Below are positions 52,035-60,377 of a stretch of 64,000 nucleotides of DNA, piece by piece. The notes beneath the pieces were generated by a model. The model searched no databases and was not told the DNA's origin. It saw only the letters and a program-made list of their open reading frames with translations. The DNA lies in the NCBI GenBank assembly GCA_947466425.1, contig CANIBZ010000005.1, positions 18,121-82,120 of the forward strand. Direction: 5' to 3'. Both the position numbers and the translations under genes were made by a program. Position 1 is the stretch's first letter. The number at the start of each line of letters is the position of its first letter. This DNA is from Flavobacteriales bacterium. Its GTDB lineage: Bacteria; Bacteroidota; Bacteroidia; Flavobacteriales_D; Sanyastnellaceae.

Positions 52035-52217
52035 TTATTTGATTTCTTTATGAACCGTCATTCTCTTCAAAATCGGGTTGAATTTTTTCTTCTCTAAGCG
52101 CTCAGGAGTGTTCTTCCTGTTCTTAGTAGTGATGTAACGGCTTGTGCCGGGTTTGCCAGACTCTTTGTGTTCTGTGCACTCCATTATAACTTGTATTCTA
52201 TTACCTTTCTTAGCCAT
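52035..52217 (-). CDS. rpmG: 50S ribosomal protein bL33
   Basis: A 60-residue large-subunit protein beginning [17 protein letters not shown], with [25 protein letters not shown] core (residues about 27-47) diagnostic of bL33. Only one Cys is present, so this is the zinc-free form. It starts the operon rpmG-DUF4295-(terminator)-ftsY-rimO-queE. rpmB (bL28), which commonly precedes rpmG in this phylum, is not here: the upstream neighbour is the divergent ftsK. Confidence 0.96.
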   Translation of the reverse strand: MAKKGNRIQVIMECTEHKESGKPGTSRYITTKNRKNTPERLEKKKFNPILKRMTVHKEIK

Positions 52218-52236
52218 TGTTGCAGAAATTGGACGG

Positions 52237-52266
52237 CAAATATACGTAGAATATTGAGAATTGCAA
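52237..52266 (-). promoter_or_regulatory. Promoter of the rpmG operon
   Basis: On the minus strand TTG (52266-52264) and TATATTTG (52244-52237) are 19 bp apart. The -7 element ends 19 bp before the rpmG ATG. The spacing and sequence match the tRNA-Glu promoter. Confidence 0.7.
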
Positions 52267-52404
52267 CATTGAAATTCATTTTTTTAACCTTCTCCTTCGC
52301 ACTGCCTACCGAATAACCACAAATCTATGTTAATAAGACACTACAACCCTTGCTTTTTCTGTTGTTCTACTGAATAATTTCACACATCCATACAACTGTA
52401 CATT

Positions 52405-54963
52405 TTGGCTAAAAAAAGAAATGGCGAGGCAGACACCTCCGCCGAATTTGAAGATAGAAACGACCACTTACAACGCGACGAACGGTCTTATCGCATAGCG
52501 GGGCTTGCTGTGCTGCTGTTTTCCGCATACATTGCCATTGCCTGTGTTTCCTATTTGATTTCAGGTTCCAATGACCAAGATATTTTAATAGGCAACGGAC
52601 CTCAAAACGTTTCCTATCAAAATTGGATGGGTGGCATCGGAGCTCGTTTAGCCCATGCTCTAATGTTCCATTTTGCTGGCATTGCAGCACTTTGTCTTCC
52701 TTTTCTAACTTTTTTAATCGGCTGGAAATTCTTAACGGGCAAGCACCTTCTACCCTTCTTCAAAACATTTCGAATTTGCGTAGGAATAATGCTCTTCGTT
52801 CCGCTCGCTGTTGGTTTTTTTGCTCATCACACCAATCCCATCCCCTACGATCACATTGAAATTTCAATCAATGGACTATTTGTTGGCGGATACGGCGTGG
52901 TTGCCACCCACTTCTGCGTTTCGAATTTAGGTTGGATAGGCACCTTACTCGGAATTCTTTTTGTAGTTGTCGTTTTCTTTATAGTGAACTTCAATCATCA
53001 CGTAGACACCTTCATGGCTCGACTGGCTGTGTTGTTCAGATCGAAACCTAAGCCCGATAACCCCCGAACTTTTGAAGAAGAATATGAGGAAGAGGAAGTC
53101 CCTTTCCGTCCTATTGTAAATGCGGAAGAAACCACCATTGAAGTAAAAGCCGAAGCGGTGCCAACCTACACACCAGAACCCGAGCCAGAACCAGATACAT
53201 ACGAATTCATAGCAGAAGAAGACGCGCCCAAGCAAACAACTTCCTTCGACTTCGACAACCCGATGGAACCACAACCGACATTCGCCTTAATTCCCGAAGA
53301 AGAAAAAGAATCAGATGAATTTGAATTAAGTCCTACATCCTCAGGAAATTCAACCATTTTCGAAGATGATGATATGGGCGATTTAGGAATTGAAATAGCA
53401 CCAACCGTTAAAGCGGAGGAATTGAGCTCTGAAGAAATTGAAAGCACTGAATTCGGAGAGTACGATCCGAAGCTCGACCTCTCACGTTACCAGCTTCCAT
53501 CAATAGATTTACTTCAGAATTACGGAGGCAATGGACCTCAGATTTCGAAGGAAGAACTAGAAGAAAATAAAAACAGAATTATTGAAACGCTCAATCATTA
53601 TAAGATTGAGATTGCCAAGATTAAGGCTACCATAGGGCCTACCGTAACGCTCTATGAAATCGTTCCAGCACCTGGAGTGCGTATTTCCAAAATCAAAAGT
53701 TTGGAAGACGATATTGCGCTTTCGCTTGCTGCATTGGGTATTCGTATCATAGCGCCTATTCCTGGAAAAGGAACGATAGGTATTGAAGTTCCAAACAGTA
53801 AACCCGACGTCGTTTCGATGCGTTCGTTGATTGCAAGCGACAAGTTTCAAAATGCCGACATGGAGCTTCCTTTGGTTTTGGGAAAAACCATTTCGAACGA
53901 CATCTTCGTAACCGACTTAACGAAAATGCCTCACTTACTTATGGCCGGTGCTACTGGACAAGGTAAGTCTGTTGGATTGAACGCTATCCTGGTTTCCTTG
54001 CTGTATCGCAAGCATCCTTCCCAAGTGAAGTTTGTATTAGTCGACCCCAAGAAAGTTGAGCTCACTCTTTTCAATAAAATTGAAAGACACTTCTTAGCGA
54101 AACTTCCTGACGAAGCGGAAGCCATTATTACCGACACTAGCAAGGCCGTGAAGACCTTGAATTCATTGTGTGTTGAAATGGATGAACGCTACGAACTTTT
54201 GAAAACAGCGGAGTGCAGAACAATTAAGGAATACAACGCGAAATTTATTTCAAGAAAATTAAATCCGAACAACGGTCACCGCTACCTTCCATACATAGTA
54301 TTGGTAGTAGATGAGTTTGCCGATTTAATTATGACCGCAGGTCGAGAGGTGGAAACACCGATCGCACGTTTAGCGCAATTGGCTCGTGCCATTGGTATTC
54401 ACTTAATCATTGCCACTCAGCGCCCTTCGGTGAACATTATTACCGGAACTATCAAAGCGAACTTCCCAGCGCGTATAGCGTTCCGTGTAACGTCTAAGAT
54501 AGACTCGCGCACCATTCTCGATGCAGGTGGTGCCGATCAATTAATTGGACGCGGAGATCTATTATTGAGCACAGGTAATGAACTCATTCGTTTGCAATGC
54601 GGATTCGTTGACACGCCTGAGGTACAGGCCATAACCGAATTCATCGGAAGTCAGCAAGGATATGCCCATGCTTTCCATCTTCCTGAAGTTGCTGATGAAA
54701 ATTCAATGGAAATAGGTAATTTTGACAACTCGGAACGTGATTCTTTGTTTGAAGAAGCAGCCAAGGTCATTGTGTTAAGTCAACAAGGATCGGCATCTCT
54801 TCTTCAACGCAAACTAAAATTGGGTTATAACAGAGCAGGCCGTTTGATTGATCAATTGGAAGCTGCAGGACTTATTGGCCCATTCGAAGGAAGTAAGGCT
54901 CGGAAGGTTTTAATACCCGACGAGATATCTTTGGAACAGTTCTTGAAAAACCTGCGTGATTAA
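52405..54963 (+). CDS. ftsK: DNA translocase FtsK
   Basis: FtsK pumps chromosome termini through the closing septum and activates dimer resolution. The 852-residue protein has four to five N-terminal membrane helices (about residues 30-210), an acidic linker (about 215-360), and the motor: Walker A GATGQGKSVG (about residue 515), Walker B VLVVDEFADL (about 631), TQRPSVNIITG, and GRGDLL. The C-terminal gamma winged helix (ASLLQRKLKLGYNRAGRLID.. AAGLIGP) reads KOPS-like sites. The start is TTG at 52405 (MAKKRNGEAD); no in-frame ATG or GTG fits. lolA follows 12 bp downstream. Confidence 0.97.
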   Translation: MAKKRNGEADTSAEFEDRNDHLQRDERSYRIAGLAVLLFSAYIAIACVSYLISGSNDQDILIGNGPQNVSYQNWMGGIGARLAHALMFHFAGIAALCLPFLTFLIGWKFLTGKHLLPFFKTFRICVGIMLFVPLAVGFFAHHTNPIPYDHIEISINGLFVGGYGVVATHFCVSNLGWIGTLLGILFVVVVFFIVNFNHHVDTFMARLAVLFRSKPKPDNPRTFEEEYEEEEVPFRPIVNAEETTIEVKAEAVPTYTPEPEPEPDTYEFIAEEDAPKQTTSFDFDNPMEPQPTFALIPEEEKESDEFELSPTSSGNSTIFEDDDMGDLGIEIAPTVKAEELSSEEIESTEFGEYDPKLDLSRYQLPSIDLLQNYGGNGPQISKEELEENKNRIIETLNHYKIEIAKIKATIGPTVTLYEIVPAPGVRISKIKSLEDDIALSLAALGIRIIAPIPGKGTIGIEVPNSKPDVVSMRSLIASDKFQNADMELPLVLGKTISNDIFVTDLTKMPHLLMAGATGQGKSVGLNAILVSLLYRKHPSQVKFVLVDPKKVELTLFNKIERHFLAKLPDEAEAIITDTSKAVKTLNSLCVEMDERYELLKTAECRTIKEYNAKFISRKLNPNNGHRYLPYIVLVVDEFADLIMTAGREVETPIARLAQLARAIGIHLIIATQRPSVNIITGTIKANFPARIAFRVTSKIDSRTILDAGGADQLIGRGDLLLSTGNELIRLQCGFVDTPEVQAITEFIGSQQGYAHAFHLPEVADENSMEIGNFDNSERDSLFEEAAKVIVLSQQGSASLLQRKLKLGYNRAGRLIDQLEAAGLIGPFEGSKARKVLIPDEISLEQFLKNLRD

Positions 54964-54975
54964 TAAAAAAACAAA

Positions 54976-55617
54976 ATGAAAAATCTACTTCTTGCTTTCG
55001 CACTTCTTGCAACGTTCTCTCTTCAAGCACAGACTTCTAAAGAAATTTTAGATAAAATTTCCACGAAAGCTAAATCGTGGGCAACCACCTCTTCAGACTT
55101 CAGTTCTGAATTAAGCAATCCAAAAACTGGAAAAGTGACCAAACAAAACGGCACTGTTAAAGTAAAAGGAAAAAAATATCAACTCGCCCTTCCAGACTAT
55201 TCCGTTTATTGCGACGGCGCGACTGTTTGGACCTACAATAAAAAATCGAACTCTTGTTCAATCGATAATCTCGCCGATGTAAAAGATGGCGGATTCGACC
55301 CTTCAGAGATGTATACCATCTGGAACAAAGACTTCAAGCATGAAATGAAAAACACTAACGCTACAATTGACGGCATTGCTTGTTACGAAATTGCTCTATA
55401 CCCGATAAACCCTAAATCCAAATCGTTCCACACTGTAACGTTATATGTAGACAAATCGAAAATGGAATTGGTGAAGGTGAATGTGAAGACACGCGAGAAT
55501 GCAGATGTAACCTACAAGATTAAAAACTTCAAAGCGAATCCTGCTATAAACGACGGAGACTTCAAATTTAATCAAGCGGGATTCCCTGGTGTGAAGATGG
55601 TCGACAATCGCCTTTAA
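54976..55617 (+). CDS. Outer-membrane lipoprotein carrier LolA family
   Basis: A 213-residue periplasmic protein with signal peptide (LLLAFALLATFSLQA, cleavage before QTSKE). It has the LolA half-barrel signs: SSDFSSELSNPKTGKVTKQNG, YCDGATVWTYNKKSN, and C-terminal VKTRENADVTYKIKNFKANP. LolA ferries lipoproteins from the LolCDE machine to the outer membrane. It is 12 bp after ftsK, an arrangement common in Bacteroidota and Proteobacteria. The gene's last codons form part of a mini-hairpin group. Confidence 0.93.
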   Translation: MKNLLLAFALLATFSLQAQTSKEILDKISTKAKSWATTSSDFSSELSNPKTGKVTKQNGTVKVKGKKYQLALPDYSVYCDGATVWTYNKKSNSCSIDNLADVKDGGFDPSEMYTIWNKDFKHEMKNTNATIDGIACYEIALYPINPKSKSFHTVTLYVDKSKMELVKVNVKTRENADVTYKIKNFKANPAINDGDFKFNQAGFPGVKMVDNRL

Positions 55618-55651
55618 GCGATTGATGACCGCAAGCGGATGACGCTACGCG
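55606..55651. repeat. Short tandem hairpins between lolA and hemF
   Basis: Three consecutive small palindromes: AATCGC..GCGATT (55606-55623), CCGC-AA-GCGG (55629-55638) and CGC-TAC-GCG (55643-55651). They lie across the convergent gene ends and overlap the hemF stop codon. They may act as a terminator without a T-tract and resemble the array at 63593-63662. Confidence 0.55.
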
Positions 55652-56556
55652 ATGGGGGAACGCAAAATATTTAAGGTATGTTCTTCTGGAGAATTCGGTT
55701 CGACTTGAAAGTCGTATTCCCAGGACGCGAATTTTGGAAGGCTCATGAGAATACTTTCTGTTCTTCCTCCGGTTTGAAGACCGAAGAGTGTTCCTTTATC
55801 GCAAACCAAATTAAATTCAACATATCTGCCTCTGCGAAGCAATTGCCATTGCTTCTGTTGCTCGGCATACTCCAAGTTCATATTGGCTTCAACAATCGGT
55901 AGATATGCCTTATTGAAAGTGTGACCTACGGCATTGTTAAACGCCCAAAGTTCTTCCATTGATTTCTGTTCGGAAGGCTTCTGATAGTCATAGAAAATTC
56001 CACCTACACCGCGTGTTTCTTTTCTGTGTGGAATGAAGAAATACTTGTCGGCCCACAACTTAAATTCTTCGTGATTCATTCCGTGTGTATCACAAACGTT
56101 TTTCATTTCTGCATGAAAAAAATCGCGCTGATCTTGATTAACGTATATCGGAGTTAAATCAATTCCTCCCCCTATCCATTGATCTCCCGCATCGCTTTCA
56201 AAATAGCGCACGTTCATGTGAACGATGGGAACGTGAGGGGAAAATGGATGAATAACCAGCGACACTCCGGTTGCGAAAAAAGTCTTCGCATCAGGATGCA
56301 TGCGGTCTCTCATCATGGGCGGAACGGGTCCCGTAACGGCTGAAAAATTAACACCCCCTTTCTCAAATAAAGATCCGTTAAGAACACGCGTTCTTCCGCC
56401 TCCACCGCCAGTATGATTCCAAATATCTTCGTGAAAATCGGCCCCGTCTATGGTTTCCAATGCCGCACAAATACTGTCTTGAATTTCCAATAAATCGTTA
56501 ACTACCTTTTTCTGAAACGGAGTTAAGTTTATTTCGATTTGTTCTTCAATCCCCAT
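55645..56556 (-). CDS. hemF: Oxygen-dependent coproporphyrinogen III oxidase
   Basis: Converts coproporphyrinogen III to protoporphyrinogen IX using O2, in haem synthesis. The 303-residue length is normal. Family blocks: HEDIWNHTGGGGGRTRVLNG, FEKGGVNFSAVTGPVPP, HMNVRYFE, WIGGGIDLTP, KLWADKYFFIPHRKE.. RGVGGIFYDY and RRGRYVEFNLVCDKGTLFGL. All are present. The protein is cytoplasmic. The ATG at 56556 lies 28 bp inside the end of the LysM gene, indicating coupling. The organism must therefore be capable of aerobic haem synthesis at this step. Confidence 0.97.
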   Translation of the reverse strand: MGIEEQIEINLTPFQKKVVNDLLEIQDSICAALETIDGADFHEDIWNHTGGGGGRTRVLNGSLFEKGGVNFSAVTGPVPPMMRDRMHPDAKTFFATGVSLVIHPFSPHVPIVHMNVRYFESDAGDQWIGGGIDLTPIYVNQDQRDFFHAEMKNVCDTHGMNHEEFKLWADKYFFIPHRKETRGVGGIFYDYQKPSEQKSMEELWAFNNAVGHTFNKAYLPIVEANMNLEYAEQQKQWQLLRRGRYVEFNLVCDKGTLFGLQTGGRTESILMSLPKFASWEYDFQVEPNSPEEHTLNILRSPIA

Positions 56557-57947
56557 CTTCCGTTCATTTTTTGAACCACGTTCACGTATGCGTTCTCATA
56601 TCCTGTCTTTGGTCCTGTTTTAAAAAAATCGAATCCCATGAATATTAATCCCGAGCACTCGACTTCGTTTAAATGATTGTTCAAATCCGTTCCGAACATC
56701 TTCAGACCTGTTCCATAGAACAATATAACATCGTGCATAATTGCAGAATACTCATCGGGCTCAGCTCTAAAGTTTTTTCTGTATTGCGCAATCCACTTCA
56801 AGTGGTCCATGTTGTAATAATCTAGCATCACCGACTTGGTTCCGGATACTTTAGATGAACCCTTCGAATCTGATTTCAATTTATCATCGGAAGCATAACT
56901 ATCCCCACCAATAATATTTATATCTAAACCTGTTAGTGCCGAAGAAACAGAGGAGCTTAACTTTTTATCGGAGTTCATGTCTAAAACAACCACCTTTTTA
57001 CTTTGACCTTTTACGAATTCGTTGAGTTTAACAGCTCCATTCGTTAAATCGAACATAATTAGCGAATCCAGTCCACCATCGGCGAATCCGGCCCTTGCTG
57101 CAGCCATTGAAAAATCATCTTTTCCCTTTCCGTAAGCACCTACAATTATTGCATTTGGAAACTCCCGTTTTGCATAGCCAGCTAAATAATACCATTGTGA
57201 ATTGGATCCTGGATAAGCTTTGCTCATGTGTTCAGACAACAATAAAATCTTATTGGTAATCTTTATGGGCACAACCAAATGTGAGTTTCTACCGCTTACC
57301 CAATTCGCAACTTCAACCAAGGGATCATTGAACAACGGACCAATAACTAAATCAACATCATTTGCTTCTAATCGTTCAACAGCCCTTGTGCCACTCGCAG
57401 TGCTATTTCCTACATCGTAAATACTAATCGATGCTCGAACGCCATTTTTGTTCATAGCATTTTTCGCCATAACTGCACCTCTGTACATGTTAATCGCCAC
57501 GGAACGAAGCTTAGCAGAGCGCTGATCCAAGGAATCTGAACTTACCTTAAAACTTGAAAACGGCAATAACAAAGCAATGGAATACATGTCCTTTTTCTTT
57601 GGCGCAAGACTATCAGGAACTTGAATAGGCACATTCGAAGAATCCCCATCAAGTTGAACAACTTCAACAAATGAAGAGTCTATGACTGGTAAAACTGGAA
57701 CTTCGACTTTGGCTTCAGCTGGTAAACAAATCTTCTGTCCAACGTTCAAAGCTGCGGTTAAGCCGGGATTTAGTGATTCAACCTGAGCAACAGTTAAGCT
57801 ATATTTTTTTGAAATTCCAAAGAGTGTTTCTCCGCTTGAAACCATGTGATAATTCTCGCAATTCTGCCCGAAGGAAAAACTTGCAGAAAAAATTATTACA
57901 AAAAGCAACAACAGTTTTCTTAAAAAAAACGTCCGAGTTAATTCCAT
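56529..57947 (-). CDS. LysM domain plus periplasmic-binding-protein (type 1) fold protein
   Basis: A 472-residue precursor. Signal peptide (LLLLFVIIFSASFSFG, cleavage before QNCEN). Residues about 32-76 are one LysM peptidoglycan-binding module (YHMVSSGETLFGISKKYSLT, GQKICLPAE). After a linker, residues about 118-465 form a type 1 periplasmic-binding (LivJ-like) fold: YSIALLLPFSS, VAINMYRGAVMAKNAM, DLVIGPLFNDPLVEVANW, NIIGGDSYAS. Such proteins in Bacteroidota have no ABC partner nearby and are probably structural or sensory at the cell wall, not transport components (inference). The gene overlaps hemF by 28 bp. Confidence 0.88.
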   Translation of the reverse strand: MELTRTFFLRKLLLLFVIIFSASFSFGQNCENYHMVSSGETLFGISKKYSLTVAQVESLNPGLTAALNVGQKICLPAEAKVEVPVLPVIDSSFVEVVQLDGDSSNVPIQVPDSLAPKKKDMYSIALLLPFSSFKVSSDSLDQRSAKLRSVAINMYRGAVMAKNAMNKNGVRASISIYDVGNSTASGTRAVERLEANDVDLVIGPLFNDPLVEVANWVSGRNSHLVVPIKITNKILLLSEHMSKAYPGSNSQWYYLAGYAKREFPNAIIVGAYGKGKDDFSMAAARAGFADGGLDSLIMFDLTNGAVKLNEFVKGQSKKVVVLDMNSDKKLSSSVSSALTGLDINIIGGDSYASDDKLKSDSKGSSKVSGTKSVMLDYYNMDHLKWIAQYRKNFRAEPDEYSAIMHDVILFYGTGLKMFGTDLNNHLNEVECSGLIFMGFDFFKTGPKTGYENAYVNVVQKMNGRWGLKNKSK

Positions 57948-57982
57948 TCAAATATCTTTTATTGATATAAAGGTAAGAATTT

Positions 57983-59515
57983 TTATTCCCATTCTATCGT
58001 TGCGGGTGGTTTACTGCTTATGTCATAGACCACGCGATTCACTCCTTTCACTTTATTGATGATGTCGTTGCTCACTTTCGCTAAGAATTCATAAGGCAAA
58101 TGAGCCCAGTCTGCGGTCATACCGTCTGTGCTTGTAACAGCACGTAATGCCACTGCATTTTCATACGTGCGCTCATCGCCCATAACACCCACACTCTGCA
58201 CGGGAAGGAGGATTGCGCCCGCTTGCCATACTGAATCGTAGAGATTCGCTTCTTTCAATCCGTTGATCCAAACGGCATCTACTTCTTGAAGCACGCGCAC
58301 TTTTTCGCGGGTAATGTCTCCTAAAATTCGAATACCTAGGCCTGGACCTGGGAACGGGTGACGAGATAAAATTGCATTTGGAATTTCAAGCTCGCGCCCT
58401 ACTCTTCTTACTTCGTCTTTGAACAGCAAGCGAAGCGGTTCAACCAACGAAAGCTGCATGTAATCAGGAAGTCCGCCTACATTGTGGTGACTCTTGATTG
58501 TTTGCGAAGGACCTCCTGAAACAGAAACCGATTCAATCACATCTGGATAGATGGTTCCTTGTCCGAGCCATTTCGCGCCTTCTACTAATTTGCTTTCCGC
58601 ATCAAATACATCGATGAATGTTTTGCCGATTGCTTTTCTCTTCGCTTCTGGATCTGACAACCCTTTCAAGGCGTCATAGAACATATCGCTTGCATCGACG
58701 CCTTTTACGTTCAAACCTAAATGCATATAGCTGTCGAGAACGCTTTCGTATTCATCTTTGCGAAGCAATCCGTTATTCACGAAAATGCAGTATAAGTTTT
58801 TTCCAATGGCTTTGTGAATAAGCACTGCAGCAACGCTGCTGTCTACGCCGCCGCTTAGACCAAGGATTACTTTATCGTCGCCTAATTTAACTTTCAGATC
58901 GGCAATGGTTTCGTCGGCGAAAGAAGCAGGCGTCCAGTCTTGTTTGCAACCGCAAACATTCACTACGAAGTTCTTCAACATGGTTCCACCGTCGGTGGAA
59001 TGGAAAACTTCAGGATGAAATTGCACTCCGAAGACAGGTCTGTCTCTGAAGGCATATCCTGCCACTTTCACATTCTCTGTGCTACAGATGATATCCATGT
59101 TTTCGCCCAGGCCTGTAATGGTATCTCCGTGCGACATCCACACTTGTGAATTGTCGGGAATTTCTTGAAATAGAACGTGACTTGCTTGATGACTAATTAG
59201 GTTCGCACGACCGTATTCGCGGTGTGTGCTGCGCTCAACTTTTCCTCCGTTCAATTGTGCCATCAGCTGAGCGCCGTAGCAAATTCCCAACATGGGTAAA
59301 TTCGGATTAATATCGAAAACCGCAGGTAGCGGCGCCCCTTCTTGATGAACGCTGAATGGACTTCCAGATAAAATAACTCCAACACAATTTTCTGGTATGG
59401 AAGTCACCTTGTTCCAAGGTTTTATTTCACAGTAAACGTTGTGCTCGCGCAAGCGACGTGCAATGAGTTGCGTGACTTGCGAACCGAAGTCGAGGATAAG
59501 AACTAATTGATGCAT
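57983..59515 (-). CDS. guaA: GMP synthase (glutamine-hydrolysing)
   Basis: Final step of GMP synthesis: XMP plus glutamine and ATP. From ATG 59515 ([13 protein letters not shown]) the product has 510 residues. Glutaminase domain: [22 protein letters not shown] with the catalytic Cys, and [11 protein letters not shown]-pyrophosphatase: [12 protein letters not shown]-terminal dimerisation domain ends PATIEWE. The frame runs open to 59575 but that would overlap the divergent maf gene. The promoter element TAAATTTG on the minus strand lies 5 bp upstream of the ATG. Confidence 0.97.
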   Translation of the reverse strand: MHQLVLILDFGSQVTQLIARRLREHNVYCEIKPWNKVTSIPENCVGVILSGSPFSVHQEGAPLPAVFDINPNLPMLGICYGAQLMAQLNGGKVERSTHREYGRANLISHQASHVLFQEIPDNSQVWMSHGDTITGLGENMDIICSTENVKVAGYAFRDRPVFGVQFHPEVFHSTDGGTMLKNFVVNVCGCKQDWTPASFADETIADLKVKLGDDKVILGLSGGVDSSVAAVLIHKAIGKNLYCIFVNNGLLRKDEYESVLDSYMHLGLNVKGVDASDMFYDALKGLSDPEAKRKAIGKTFIDVFDAESKLVEGAKWLGQGTIYPDVIESVSVSGGPSQTIKSHHNVGGLPDYMQLSLVEPLRLLFKDEVRRVGRELEIPNAILSRHPFPGPGLGIRILGDITREKVRVLQEVDAVWINGLKEANLYDSVWQAGAILLPVQSVGVMGDERTYENAVALRAVTSTDGMTADWAHLPYEFLAKVSNDIINKVKGVNRVVYDISSKPPATIEWE

Positions 59516-59520
59516 GCGCG

Positions 59521-59541
59521 CAAATTTACGATGTAAATTTG
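59521..59541. promoter_or_regulatory. Perfect palindrome carrying divergent -7 elements of guaA and maf
   Basis: The inverted repeat has 9-bp arms CAAATTTAC and GTAAATTTG around GAT. Each arm holds TAAATTTG on one strand: minus 59528-59521, 5 bp from the guaA ATG (59515); plus 59534-59541, 5 bp from the maf ATG (59547). The whole intergenic region is 31 bp. Confidence 0.65.
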
Positions 59542-59546
59542 TAGTC

Positions 59547-60146
59547 ATGGAAGAATTATTACCGTTGTTGAACAACTACAAGTTAGTCTTGGGATCGGGC
59601 TCTCCGAGAAGGAAGGAATTGTTGGCTGGCATGGGACTAACGTTTGAAGTTCGTGTATCGGATGTAGATGAAAGCATTGACCCTGCCTGGCCTTTGACGG
59701 AAGTGGCGCAGCGTTTAGCAGAACGGAAAGCGGAGGCACTGTTGGAAACGGCTGAAGCGAATGAGTTAGTGATTACCGCAGATACGGTGGTTCATGTTGA
59801 AGGGGCATTGTTGAATAAACCAGCAGACTTCGAAGAAGCATTAAGTATGCTGAAGCAATTGAGTGGAAGAAGTCATGAAGTGTATACGGGTGTGTGCATC
59901 TCCACTTCCACATGGAAACATTCGTTTACCGATTGCACGAAGGTGACCTTTGCCGAGATGAGTGAAGCTGAGCTTCGTCATTACATTGAGCATTACAAAC
60001 CCTCCGATAAAGCAGGAAGTTATGGCGCTCAAGATTTTATTGGTTTGGTTGGAATAGTGAATTTGGAAGGAAGTTATTTCAATGTCATGGGATTGCCTAC
60101 GCACAAGGTCTATTCAGCGTTGAAGGAGCACTTCGGGAAGGATTAG
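59547..60146 (+). CDS. maf: Maf-family nucleotide pyrophosphatase
   Basis: A 199-residue cytoplasmic house-cleaning enzyme that hydrolyses non-canonical or excess nucleoside triphosphates (dTTP/UTP or m7GTP depending on subgroup). Maf motifs: [19 protein letters not shown] at the start, [26 protein letters not shown] and [10 protein letters not shown], with the substrate loop and metal residues present. From ATG 59547; the frame continues into guaA at 59514 but that is a shadow. It is divergent from guaA across a palindromic promoter region. tRNA-Ser follows with its own promoter. Confidence 0.95.
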   Translation: MEELLPLLNNYKLVLGSGSPRRKELLAGMGLTFEVRVSDVDESIDPAWPLTEVAQRLAERKAEALLETAEANELVITADTVVHVEGALLNKPADFEEALSMLKQLSGRSHEVYTGVCISTSTWKHSFTDCTKVTFAEMSEAELRHYIEHYKPSDKAGSYGAQDFIGLVGIVNLEGSYFNVMGLPTHKVYSALKEHFGKD

Positions 60147-60154
60147 AAAAAAAA

Positions 60155-60185
60155 TTTGAAATATAGGAATGTCGGTTTACATTTG
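60155..60185 (+). promoter_or_regulatory. Promoter of tRNA-Ser
   Basis: TTTG (60155-60158) and TACATTTG (60178-60185) with a 19-bp spacer are an exact match to the Bacteroidota consensus. The tRNA starts 29 bp after the -7 element. A small hairpin (ATCCTC..GAGGAT, about 60188-60205) lies in the leader. Confidence 0.8.
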
Positions 60186-60214
60186 CAATCCTCGTAAAAG
60201 AGGATCAGCCGTTA

Positions 60215-60301
60215 GGAAAGGTGGGTGAGTGGCTGAAACCAACAGTTTGCTAAACTGTCGTACGGGAAACTGTACCGGGGGTTCGAATCCCCCCCTTTCC
60301 G
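60215..60301 (+). tRNA. tRNA-Ser (anticodon GCU)
   Basis: An 87-nt class II tRNA. Acceptor GGAAAGG pairs with CCTTTCC, discriminator G. The anticodon loop GACAGTTT-type stem reads ACAGT-TTGCTAA-ACTGT with GCT at the anticodon, a long variable arm (CGTACGGGAAACTGTACCG region) and T-arm GGGGGTTCGAATCCCCC. No CCA encoded. Confidence 0.96.
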
Positions 60302-60309
60302 CGAAAATT

Positions 60310-60338
60310 ATGCCGACGAAATGTCGGCATTTTTTTTG
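60310..60338 (+). terminator. Rho-independent terminator after tRNA-Ser
   Basis: ATGCCGAC, loop GAAAT, GTCGGCAT and eight T's, starting 8 bp after the tRNA. Confidence 0.92.
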
Positions 60339-60377
60339 GATGAATGATTATTCACCCCGATGTGATTATCTTTAATC

